Part shown: piece after piece, positions 18,416 through 25,861 of the stretch
Layout: each line of letters opens with the position of its first letter
Position numbering within the stretch: position 1 is the first letter of the stretch
Assembly (NCBI RefSeq): GCF_028290495.1
Contig: NZ_JAQGJT010000132.1
Location: 1 to 42,801, forward strand
DNA from: Tardiphaga sp.
GTDB taxonomy: Bacteria > Pseudomonadota > Alphaproteobacteria > Rhizobiales > Xanthobacteraceae
DNA length: 42,801 nucleotides
Direction: 5' to 3'
The notes under the pieces: model-generated
Databases searched by the model: none
The model's input: the letters and a program-made list of their open reading frames with translations, nothing else
What the model was told of the DNA's origin: nothing
Made by a program: the position numbers and the translations under genes

Positions 18416-19348
18416 TCACCGCCAGCGGCGATGCAGCCACAGCCACTGGTCCGGATATTCCCGGATCCAGCCTTCCAGCACGGATGTCACCGCCTGCATC
18501 GTGCCCTGAATATCCACCTTGCCGTCAGCGGTTCGCACCGGCTTCACTTCTTCCGAGAGTTCGGCGCGGAAGCGGTGGTTGGGCAGGCGGATGATGCGGA
18601 CGCCGTGGATCGGGCAATCGATCTGGCGCAGCAGCCGCGCCAGCATCGGATTGGCGTTGGTCTTGCGGCCGAAGAAATCCACTTCGACGCCGTTGCGGAA
18701 CCACTGGTCGACCAGCATCGCGACGTGCTGGCCGTCGCTCAAGGCATGCGCCAGCTTCACCGGCGCGTCGTGGCTGGCCGGGACCATCGTTCCCATCTTG
18801 ACGGCGCGGATTTGCTCGATGATGCGATTGGCGGCCTCGATGTTCGGCCGGCGGTACAGCACGGTGGCGTCCAGCCCATGCGCGACTGCGGCGAGCGCGG
18901 GCAATTCCCAGTTGCCGAGATGGGCGGCGAAGATCAGCGCCGGCTTGCCGTCGAGGCGGAGCTGCGCGAACAATTCGTGGGTGCGCTGCGGAATTTCGAT
19001 GCGGCTCAGTTCGGGATGCGCGGGGTCGTGCTCCCAGACGTGATCGAGATGCGCGAACTCGGCGGCGAAGCGGCCGAGATTTCCCCACACGCCCGCGAGA
19101 ATCGTCTCGATCTCTTCCGGCGATTTTTCCGGGAATGCCGCGGTGAGATTGGCGCGGCCGATCTTGTCCTCGCGGAACAGCGGTCCGATCTTCTGCGTAA
19201 TCCGGGCGAACAGGTTGGCGGTCTTGATCGGGTCGAAATAGCGCGTGGTACGCAGCAACGCGATCGTCAGCGCCCCGACTACCGCTTCGCCTGCCGGCTT
19301 GATGGCGTCACGAACTTTCGCACGGGTGCGGAGGAACAGCCGCAGCAT
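18416..19348 (-). CDS. lpxXL: Lipid A acyltransferase for very-long-chain fatty acid (LpxXL-like)
   Basis: This 310-residue protein is an LpxL/HtrB-family acyltransferase. It has an N-terminal membrane segment (AVVGALTIALL) and the catalytic HX4E motif as His143-LGNW-Glu148. In rhizobia LpxXL transfers the C28 VLCFA from AcpXL to lipid A at the inner membrane. The start ATG overlaps the stop of the dehydrogenase gene by one base (TGATG at 19350-19346), so translation is coupled. The open frame continues further upstream in an unrelated phase of that gene, which is not part of this protein. The assignment rests on family motifs plus its place in the acpXL cluster. Confidence 0.9.
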   Translation of the reverse strand: MLRLFLRTRAKVRDAIKPAGEAVVGALTIALLRTTRYFDPIKTANLFARITQKIGPLFREDKIGRANLTAAFPEKSPEEIETILAGVWGNLGRFAAEFAHLDHVWEHDPAHPELSRIEIPQRTHELFAQLRLDGKPALIFAAHLGNWELPALAAVAHGLDATVLYRRPNIEAANRIIEQIRAVKMGTMVPASHDAPVKLAHALSDGQHVAMLVDQWFRNGVEVDFFGRKTNANPMLARLLRQIDCPIHGVRIIRLPNHRFRAELSEEVKPVRTADGKVDIQGTMQAVTSVLEGWIREYPDQWLWLHRRWR

Positions 19349-20370
19349 CAGAAGTGGACGATGATCTTGCCGAACACCTGGCGGCTCTCCATCCGCTTCA
19401 ACGCGGGCTCCACGTCGTCCATCGATACTTCGGTGTCGATCACCGGCAGCATGCCGTCGGCCATTTTGTCGAGGCTCTCGCTGATGTTCTTCATGGTCGC
19501 ACCGAACGAGCCGAAGATGCGGTACTGTTGCTGGAACAGCTGCATCAGGTTGATGGTCGTGGTGGGACCCGAGGTCGAGCCGCAGGTCACCAGACGGCCG
19601 CCGCGCTTCATCACCAGCAGCGAGCCGTTGAAGGTGTCGGCACCGACGTGCTCGAACACGACATCGACGCCTTTCTTCTTGGTGATCTTGCGGGTCTCGC
19701 CCTCGAACCGATCCTTGCGGTAGTTGATGACGTAGTCGGCTCCGAGCGCTTTCACGCCCTCGATCTTGGAATCGTCGCCCACGGTCGTGATCACCGTGCA
19801 GCCGATCTTCTTGGCCATCATGATCGCGACGGTGCCGATGCCGGAGCCGCCGGCGTGAACGAGAATGGTCTCGCCGGGCTGCAGCTTGGCATTGTCGAAC
19901 AGCATATGCTGCACGGTCGAGAACGCGATCGGCGCGCACGCGGCGTCACGCAGGCTGACGCTGTCGGGGACGGGGATCACCAGCCGCTCCGGCATGTTCA
20001 GCAGTTCGCGCGAAAAACCGTCGAGGTGGAAGCCGTAGAGGCCGCCGACGTTTTCGCAGAAATTGTCACGGCCTTCGACGCAGGCCTTGCAGGTGCCGCA
20101 GGTCTTGGCGCCGTACATCACCACCTTCTGGCCGGGCTTGAAGCGCGTCACGCCTTCGCCGACCGCGGCGATCTCACCGGAGGCCTCGGCGCCGATCGCC
20201 AGCGGCAGCTTGCGCTTGGCGAAGGCCATGCCGCGGAAGCCCCAGACGTCGATGTGGTTCAGCGCTACCGCCTTGACGCGAATCTGCACTTCACCGGCTT
20301 CGGGCGGCGGCGGGGCGTCCTGATCGACGACAACGAGCTGACGATCGGCAATAAGATTGAGCGCACGCAT
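19348..20370 (-). CDS. Zinc-binding alcohol-dehydrogenase-like protein of the acpXL cluster
   Basis: The ATG at 20370 gives 340 residues; an open extension to 20427 has no family support. This is a medium-chain dehydrogenase. It has the structural-zinc cysteines in GAKTCGTCKACVEGRDNFC, the NAD(P)-binding HAGGSGIGTVAI segment, and catalytic-domain motifs such as GAEASGEIAAVGEGV. In the conserved rhizobial cluster a dehydrogenase occupies this exact position (adh2XL/fabXL) and is thought to take part in VLCFA synthesis, perhaps reducing a keto intermediate. It lies 91 bases after fabF1XL and overlaps lpxXL by one base. Confidence 0.88.
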   Translation of the reverse strand: MRALNLIADRQLVVVDQDAPPPPEAGEVQIRVKAVALNHIDVWGFRGMAFAKRKLPLAIGAEASGEIAAVGEGVTRFKPGQKVVMYGAKTCGTCKACVEGRDNFCENVGGLYGFHLDGFSRELLNMPERLVIPVPDSVSLRDAACAPIAFSTVQHMLFDNAKLQPGETILVHAGGSGIGTVAIMMAKKIGCTVITTVGDDSKIEGVKALGADYVINYRKDRFEGETRKITKKKGVDVVFEHVGADTFNGSLLVMKRGGRLVTCGSTSGPTTTINLMQLFQQQYRIFGSFGATMKNISESLDKMADGMLPVIDTEVSMDDVEPALKRMESRQVFGKIIVHF

Positions 20371-20461
20371 GACACCGTGTCTCCGGCAATAGGTGAATTT
20401 CAGATGGATTGCGTATCGCCGGTTCACGCTATCGCGTCAACCGGCGCAGGTCGCGCGAGGC

Positions 20462-21742
20462 CTAAATCGGTTCGCGCGTCAGGATCAGCGAGGCGTTCTG
20501 GCCGCCGAAACCGAACGAGTTCGACATCACGGCGGTGACGCGCGCGTCGCGGGCGGTATTGGGGACCACGTCGAAGGGAATCGCCGGATCGGGAACGTCG
20601 TAATTGATGGTCGGCGGAATTCGCTGATGCTCCAGCGTGAGCAACGAGAACACCGCTTCGACGGCGCCAGCGGCCGACAGCGTGTGACCGACCATCGACT
20701 TGTTGGACGATACCGGGATCTGCTTGGCGCGTTCGCCGAACACCATGGAGATGCCGAGATACTCCATCTTGTCGTTTTCCGGCGTGCCGGTGCCGTGTGC
20801 ATTGATGTAGTCGATCTGGTCGGAGACCATGCCGGCATCGAACAGCGCGTTGTTGACGCAGCCGACGATCGGCTTGCCGTCCGGGCTGGAGCGGGTGCGG
20901 TGGAAGGAGTCGGCGAGTTCGCCGCAACCGGCGACGATGCCGAGGATCTTGGCGCCGCGCGCGGTGGCGGCTTCCAGGCTTTCCAGCACCAGCGCGCCTG
21001 CGCCTTCGGCCATCACGAAGCCGTCGCGGTTCTTAGCGAACGGGCGGACCGCGGCCTGCGGCGAATCGTTGTTGGTGGACAGCGCCGACAGCAGCGAGAA
21101 GCGGATCAGCGCTTCCGGATTGACCGAACCGTCGGTGGCGACGCACAAAGCGGCATCAGCCTCGCCGCGGCGGATCGCCTCGACGCCGAGCTGTATCGCC
21201 GTGGCGCCCGACGCGCACGCGGTCGATAGCGAGATCGGCGAGCCCTTGGTGCCAAACGTGTCGGCGATATGGTCGGCGACCGAGCCGAACATGAAGCGGC
21301 GGTGGAAATTCTTGAACTGGCCGCCGGAAGCGACGCGCAGCAGCGCATCATAATCGATGGCGGTGTTGGCGCCGGTGGCGCGCGCCACGGCCTGGCGCTG
21401 CGGCCATTCGACTTCAACGGGCGCAACCGCCAGGAACAGCGGGCCGGGGAAGTCGCCCTTGCGGCCGATACCGGCCTGCGCGATGGCTTCCTCGGTGGCG
21501 AGGTCGCCGAGCTTTTCCGACAGGTCGGTGGACGAGAACGGATCGACCGGCACGAAGTCGATGGTGCCGGCCATCGTGGTCTTCAGGCCTTCGGTCGGAA
21601 AGCGCGTGATAGTCCGGATGCCGGATTCGCCGGCGGTCAGCTTCTTCCAGTTGTCCTGCTTGCCGGCGCCGAGCGAGGTGACAACACCCATGCCGGTGAC
21701 GACGACGATCGGTCGGCCGAATTTATCGCGCGTGGCTGTCAT
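20462..21742 (-). CDS. 3-oxoacyl-ACP synthase with intact active site (FabF1XL-like)
   Basis: This 426-residue ketosynthase carries the full catalytic set: Cys176 in STACASG, His316 in HGTGTPEND, and Lys348 with His353 in KSMVGHTLSAAG. It should elongate acyl chains on AcpXL by condensation with malonyl units. The segment around GGQFKNFHRRFMFGSVADHIAD is longer than in housekeeping FabF and may line a deeper acyl pocket. It follows the Cys-less paralogue by 31 bases and probably works with it. In rhizobia this position is fabF1XL, required for the 27-hydroxyoctacosanoic chain of lipid A. Confidence 0.92.
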   Translation of the reverse strand: MTATRDKFGRPIVVVTGMGVVTSLGAGKQDNWKKLTAGESGIRTITRFPTEGLKTTMAGTIDFVPVDPFSSTDLSEKLGDLATEEAIAQAGIGRKGDFPGPLFLAVAPVEVEWPQRQAVARATGANTAIDYDALLRVASGGQFKNFHRRFMFGSVADHIADTFGTKGSPISLSTACASGATAIQLGVEAIRRGEADAALCVATDGSVNPEALIRFSLLSALSTNNDSPQAAVRPFAKNRDGFVMAEGAGALVLESLEAATARGAKILGIVAGCGELADSFHRTRSSPDGKPIVGCVNNALFDAGMVSDQIDYINAHGTGTPENDKMEYLGISMVFGERAKQIPVSSNKSMVGHTLSAAGAVEAVFSLLTLEHQRIPPTINYDVPDPAIPFDVVPNTARDARVTAVMSNSFGFGGQNASLILTREPI

Positions 21743-21773
21743 ATTGTATTCCCCGTCGGCCGTATCGTTCGCG

Positions 21774-22982
21774 TCAATCGATTGCTTCGACCAGCGCCAT
21801 GCCTTCGCCGCGCCAGTGGCCGGCGCCGATCACCACAATCTGGGTGGGTGGCTTCGACATTTCAATCTCGAGGCCGGTCGAATCGTTGGGCGGAAACATC
21901 TTGCCGCGCGAGATCGCCAGGGCGGCGAGGCCGAGGCCGAGCGGAAACTGCGTCTCGAGCGTATGGCCGAACGATGTGCCGGTGGCGCGAACCGCGATGT
22001 CGCCATGTTCCTTCAGGAAGGCGCGCTCTTCCGAGGTCGCGGGCTCTGCGCCGGTGGCGCCGGTGATGATCGCGGTGTCGCCTTGCAGCGGCCCGAGCTT
22101 GGTCCACAATTTCTCAAGGGACGCCGTGATTTCGCCGGGGGTCTTGCGGCGGGCCTGATCGGCAACGACGTTCTTCAGCCGCGCAAACGGCTTGGCGCCG
22201 CGCGCTTCGGCGTGCGCACGGGATTCGATCACGAGGAAGGCGCCGCCGGAGCCGAGCGCAAAGCCGCTGGCCTGTTCGCGGGCCCACAGCGTCTCGAACT
22301 TGTTCTTCAGGTTGAAGTCGTCGAACTCATACAGCAGCAACAGGTCCTTGCGCTCGCCGTTATGCGCCGCACCGATCAACGCCACGTCGCTCTGTCCGGC
22401 CGCAATCCGCGCCAGCGCAATCCGCGCAGCGTCAACGCCGGCGGCTTCCTCGCCCATGAAGGTGCGCGACGATCCGGTGACGCCATGCACGATGGCTATA
22501 TTGCCAGCGAGCAGGTTGGAGAGCTGCGCCAGGAACAGCGTCGGCCGCAGGTCGTTCATCAGCCGTTCGTTGAGAAGGCCGGGCGGCGTCGCGCCGTGGC
22601 CTTCGGAATTGAGAATGCCGGAATCGACGGCCAGATCGCGTTCGCCGCCACCGGCCGCGACGATCATGTCCATCTTCGACAGGATTTCCTTGTTGCCCTT
22701 CAGCCCGGCCGATTCCAGCGCTAGGCCGGCGGCATAGGTGCCGATGCGCTGCCAGGCTTCCATCTGCCGCTGATCGCCCTTTTTGGGAATCTGCGAGTCG
22801 TAGGAAACCGGCGCGAGCGGATGCACGATGTAGGGCGCGAAATTGGCTTCATCGATGTTGATGCGCTTGTTGTTCAGCGCATCCCAATGCGCGTCCGGGC
22901 CCTCGCCTAGCGAGGTGGCGAGGCCGATGCCGGTAATCCAGGCTTCCACCGGTTCGGAATTGACGTGTCTCGTTTCAGCCAT
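21774..22982 (-). CDS. Ketosynthase-like protein without any cysteine (FabF2XL-like)
   Basis: The ATG at 22982 gives 402 residues; a TTG three codons upstream is less likely. The fold is that of a FabF/KAS II protein: WITGIGLATSLGEG at the start, NLLAGNIAIVHGVTGSSRTF at the nucleophile region and TGTSFGHTLETQFP near the end. There is no cysteine anywhere in the protein, and GSSRTFMG replaces the usual active-site Cys turn. The HGTGTP histidine is replaced by GATGAEPAT, while the last histidine remains. It therefore cannot condense as a normal ketosynthase. It may act as a chain-length-factor-like partner of the intact enzyme next to it. Confidence 0.88.
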   Translation of the reverse strand: MAETRHVNSEPVEAWITGIGLATSLGEGPDAHWDALNNKRINIDEANFAPYIVHPLAPVSYDSQIPKKGDQRQMEAWQRIGTYAAGLALESAGLKGNKEILSKMDMIVAAGGGERDLAVDSGILNSEGHGATPPGLLNERLMNDLRPTLFLAQLSNLLAGNIAIVHGVTGSSRTFMGEEAAGVDAARIALARIAAGQSDVALIGAAHNGERKDLLLLYEFDDFNLKNKFETLWAREQASGFALGSGGAFLVIESRAHAEARGAKPFARLKNVVADQARRKTPGEITASLEKLWTKLGPLQGDTAIITGATGAEPATSEERAFLKEHGDIAVRATGTSFGHTLETQFPLGLGLAALAISRGKMFPPNDSTGLEIEMSKPPTQIVVIGAGHWRGEGMALVEAID

Positions 22983-22987
22983 TGTCG

Positions 22988-23170
22988 TCAACCTCTGGCC
23001 ATCGCCTCGGTGGGAAAGCCGATCCGCTCGGCGATGGCTTTTAAGTGCCCGCGCAAATCCGGATCGGGGAGTGGGTAGAGCCGGAAGGTCTCGAGCCCGC
23101 TCATCGCGATCTTGTCGCCGGCATCGTGGCCGGCGAGGCGGTCGATCGGATGAACATGACCGAGGGTCAC
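22988..23170 (-). pseudogene. Short ORF in the fabZXL slot, probable 3' remnant of a dehydratase gene
   Basis: Between acpXL and the Cys-less ketosynthase gene only 190 bases remain, where the conserved rhizobial order has a FabZ-like 3-hydroxyacyl-ACP dehydratase of about 150 codons. A GTG at 23170 opens a 60-codon frame. Its end, with LYPLPDPDLRGHLKAIAERI and then GFPTEAMARG, resembles the C-terminal tail of those dehydratases as I recall it. The upstream part has no FabZ hot-dog fold and lacks the catalytic His/Glu segment. The stop lies five bases before the next gene's ATG. It could instead be a real small protein; I favour a truncated gene with moderate confidence. Confidence 0.45.
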
Positions 23171-23178
23171 AGTGGGCG

Positions 23179-23460
23179 TCAGGCGCTCTTGGCCGCGACC
23201 AGTTCGTCGATGCGGGCGCTGAGGTTCTTCAAAACGAAGTACTGCTCGGTGGTCGCCTTGCCGTCGTTGACTTCCTGGGTCCACTTTTCCAGCGGCAGCT
23301 TGATACCGAACGCCTTGTCGATGGCGAAAGCGATGTCGAGGAAGTCGAGACTGTCGATGCCCAGATCGTCGATCGCGTGGCTCTCCTGCGTGATCGTATC
23401 GCGGGGAATGTCGCAGGTTTCCGCGATGATTGTGGCGACCTGATCGAATGTGGTGGACAT
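23179..23460 (-). CDS. acpXL: Acyl carrier protein for very-long-chain fatty acid (AcpXL)
   Basis: This 93-residue acidic carrier protein has the phosphopantetheine site [10 protein letters not shown] with Ser37. It is longer than the housekeeping AcpP (about 78 residues) and has a C-terminal extension, [19 protein letters not shown], typical of rhizobial AcpXL. It carries the growing C28 chain that LpxXL later attaches to lipid A. It is the first gene of the minus-strand cluster, so the promoter should lie in 23461-23648. I see no certain promoter motif there. Confidence 0.95.
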   Translation of the reverse strand: MSTTFDQVATIIAETCDIPRDTITQESHAIDDLGIDSLDFLDIAFAIDKAFGIKLPLEKWTQEVNDGKATTEQYFVLKNLSARIDELVAAKSA

Positions 23461-23648
23461 CGTTAAGCCTTTGATCGATTGAAGAAAAATTCAAGAACGG
23501 CATGACAAGAGGGGGCTTGGCCCCAAAACACCCTGCCTGCCGAAAGGAGTCGATTGCCCGTATAACGGAGGCTGCCCGTCAGTTCAATGGGTGGTGAGCG
23601 CCTACCCACCGGCCAGAACCGGGCACCGCCGCCGCCGATCTGGATGCC

Positions 23649-23978
23649 TCAGCCCTTCGGAACCGTGATCTGTGCACAGTCGCGCCGGCCCATCAGCACG
23701 CAATCCTGGGTCTTGCGCAGGTCGGCGATGCTGATCGCCAGCCAGATACCGATCCCGATCAGGATGGCCGTCAAACCAAAGGCGGCGACGTTGGCCGTCA
23801 TGCGGTGGCGGAAGTCGTCGGCCTCATCGCGCGGCCGCTCGTAGCGTGAAAGATCTTCAGCGGGACGGGGGTGTTCGGGAGTAGTTGAAGGCTGCGGCAG
23901 CGTCGCTGAATTCCGCGGCACGAATTTAAGCACGCGGTGCTCGTCGTCCGGCGTGATGATCGGCTGCTGGGTCTTCAT
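23649..23978 (-). CDS. Small protein with one membrane segment
   Basis: Starting at the ATG at 23978, this 109-residue protein has a polar N-terminal half (DEHRVLKFVPRN, ERPRDEADDF). A single membrane helix follows, MTANVAAFGLTAILIGIGIW, and then a short tail with two cysteines (DCVLMGRRDCAQITVPKG). I recognise no named family. The tail probably faces the periplasm. A start seven codons upstream (MLQTATT) is possible. It lies between the acpXL operon and the divergent ParB-like gene, with 107 bases to the latter. Confidence 0.7.
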   Translation of the reverse strand: MKTQQPIITPDDEHRVLKFVPRNSATLPQPSTTPEHPRPAEDLSRYERPRDEADDFRHRMTANVAAFGLTAILIGIGIWLAISIADLRKTQDCVLMGRRDCAQITVPKG

Positions 23979-24085
23979 GGTTGTCGCCGTCTGCAACATT
24001 TGATTTGTAATTTTAGCACGTTCACCGTGTGTCAGTTGGATAAACTCCGCATAGCCGAGATGCGGCAATCGAGGGAATACGAAAC

Positions 24086-24712
24086 ATGCCCAACACCCGC
24101 GAACCTCTCTTGCACCCGGTACCAATCCTGTCGCTGCGGCCGACGCAGATGACGGTGGGCATGCGCGAGGTCAAGGAGAAGCGCAAGCGCTGGCGCGAGC
24201 ACAAGTCGAAGCGCAAGCAGGCCGAGGCGCTGGGTACGCATATGATCCCGGTCGTACTCGGGCCGGACCATAACCATTATGTGATCGATCACCATCACCT
24301 GGCCCGCGCCCTCCACGAAGAGGGGGTGAAGGATATTCTGGTCAGCGTGGTGGCCGACCTCACGATGGTCGACAAGGCTGCGTTCTGGGGCGTGCTCGAT
24401 AACCACCGCTGGGTCTACCCCTACGACGCCCGCGGCGTGCGGCACCATTTTAACGACATCCCGAAATCGATCGCCAAGCTGAAGGACGATCCGTTCCGCA
24501 GCCTGGCCGGCGAGCTGCGCCGCGCCGGCGGCTACGCCAAGGACATCACGCCGTTCAGCGAGTTCCTGTGGGCCGACCTGTTGCGCCGCCGGCTGTCGCG
24601 CAAGGACGTCGAGGCCGATTTCGCCAAGGCAATGGAGAAAGCGCTCGACCTCGCCAAGAGCAAGGACGCGATCTATCTGCCCGGCTGGTGCGGGCCGGCC
24701 TCGGAGGACTGA
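24086..24712 (+). CDS. ParBc_2-type ParB-like nuclease-fold protein
   Basis: The 208-residue protein matches the putative ParB-like family (ParBc_2). It begins with ILSLRPTQMTVGMREV, continues through a basic stretch (KEKRKRWREHKSKRKQ) and has the core VIDHHHLARALHEEGVK, whose His-rich site is diagnostic. WGVLDNHRWVYPYDARGVR then follows. Despite the name it lacks the helix-turn-helix DNA-binding domain of chromosomal ParB, and its activity is unknown. It starts behind GGAATACGAAAC. Its last 40 bases overlap the end of the convergent mgtC-like gene. Confidence 0.85.
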   Translation: MPNTREPLLHPVPILSLRPTQMTVGMREVKEKRKRWREHKSKRKQAEALGTHMIPVVLGPDHNHYVIDHHHLARALHEEGVKDILVSVVADLTMVDKAAFWGVLDNHRWVYPYDARGVRHHFNDIPKSIAKLKDDPFRSLAGELRRAGGYAKDITPFSEFLWADLLRRRLSRKDVEADFAKAMEKALDLAKSKDAIYLPGWCGPASED

Positions 24713-25188
24713 TCCGCGGCCGGCAGGGGTAAGGGCAGGTCACGGTCCGGCTTGCCGCCGAGCACGCGGTGCAGTCGGCGTTCGACCGGGCCGCCGACCA
24801 ACAGGACCACGAAGGTGATCGCCAGCGCGACCGCCACGATGCGCCATTGCCCGGCGCCGCACATGATCCCGATGCAGGCGGTCAACCAGGTGCAGGCGGC
24901 GCTGGTCAGGCCGTGGATACGAAAGTGTTTTTCGGCGTGGAAGATCACCCCTGCGCCGAGAAAGCCGATACCGGTCAGGATGCCCTGAACGATACGGCTG
25001 CCGGCATCGGTGAAGCCGCCGTCGCGTAGCGGATCGGCCAGCACCATCACCATCGCGGTGGCTAGACTGACCAGCGACAGTGTCCGCAAGCCGACCGGCT
25101 TGCCGTGCAGGTCGCGGTTGAGGCCGAGCGCACCGCCGGCCAGCGCCGCAATGCCGAGCCGCAGCAGGATTTCCGACCAGTCCAGCAC
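24673..25188 (-). CDS. MgtC/SapB-family membrane protein
   Basis: The GTG at 25188, behind AGAGGGAT, gives 171 residues; no start further upstream fits the family. Four to five membrane segments are visible, with the family motifs GLRTLSLVSLATA and ILTGIGFLGAGVIFH. MgtC proteins help bacteria cope with low magnesium or intracellular stress, partly by modulating the F1Fo ATPase. The C-terminal 25 residues (RDLPLPLPAADQSSEAG...) are non-membrane and are encoded partly by DNA that overlaps the convergent ParB-like gene for 40 bases. It follows the AhpD-like gene by 23 bases and is probably in its operon. Confidence 0.85.
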   Translation of the reverse strand: MLDWSEILLRLGIAALAGGALGLNRDLHGKPVGLRTLSLVSLATAMVMVLADPLRDGGFTDAGSRIVQGILTGIGFLGAGVIFHAEKHFRIHGLTSAACTWLTACIGIMCGAGQWRIVAVALAITFVVLLVGGPVERRLHRVLGGKPDRDLPLPLPAADQSSEAGPHQPGR

Positions 25189-25211
25189 TTCGATATCCCT
25201 CTGGACCGCCG

Positions 25212-25790
25212 TTACTTCGGCAGCCGGCCCATCATGTAGAACTCGGCGTTCGGCTTCATGCTGGTGACATTGGCCATCCGGTTCGACAGCGCGAAGAATG
25301 CTGCAATCGCCGTGATGTCCCAGATGTCGTTGTCGCTGAATCCGTGAGAGGTGGCCTCGACGAAATCCGCCTCCGACACGGTTTCCGCAGACCGGCTCAC
25401 CTTCATGGCGAAATCCAGCATCGCGCGCTGTCGCGGCGTGATGTCGGCCTTGCGGTAGTTTACCGCGATCTGATCTGCGATCTCCGGGTTCTTGGCGCGG
25501 ATGCGCAGGATCGCGCCATGCGCGACGACGCAATAATGGCACTGGTTGGCGGCGGAGGTGGCGACCACGATCATCTCGCGCTCGGCCTTGGTCAGCCCGC
25601 CGTCCTTGTCCATGAGCGCGTCATGATAGGCGAAAAAGGCGCGGAATTCGTCGGGCCGGCCGGCCAGCGACAGGAAGACATTGGGCACGAAACCGGATTT
25701 TTCCTGCACCGCCAGAATGCGCGTGCGGATGTCGTCGGGCAGGGTGTCGATCGCGGGAACGGGAAAGCGCGTGGCAATGGGCTGGGTCAT
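25212..25790 (-). CDS. AhpD-like peroxidase-related protein
   Basis: This 192-residue protein belongs to the carboxymuconolactone decarboxylase/AhpD superfamily, in the uncharacterised peroxidase-related subgroup. The redox site CHYCVVAH (Cys84, Cys87, His91) has the CxxCxxxH pattern of the AhpD proton-relay centre. The FSDNDIWDITAIAAFFALSNRMAN segment is also typical. It would reduce peroxides with an unidentified partner. It is co-directional with the MgtC-like gene. No ahpC is nearby. Confidence 0.88.
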   Translation of the reverse strand: MTQPIATRFPVPAIDTLPDDIRTRILAVQEKSGFVPNVFLSLAGRPDEFRAFFAYHDALMDKDGGLTKAEREMIVVATSAANQCHYCVVAHGAILRIRAKNPEIADQIAVNYRKADITPRQRAMLDFAMKVSRSAETVSEADFVEATSHGFSDNDIWDITAIAAFFALSNRMANVTSMKPNAEFYMMGRLPK

Positions 25791-25861
25791 GGGCTTGGTC
25801 CGTCGGGCGCGTGATGCGCAGGCGGCGGACCATAGGCGATGATCGCGCGCGCGAAAAGGAG

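Noticed and set aside
18416..19939. 507-codon reading of the lpxXL frame
   Set aside because: The first 197 codons are a shadow of the dehydrogenase gene; the LpxL-type protein begins at 19348.
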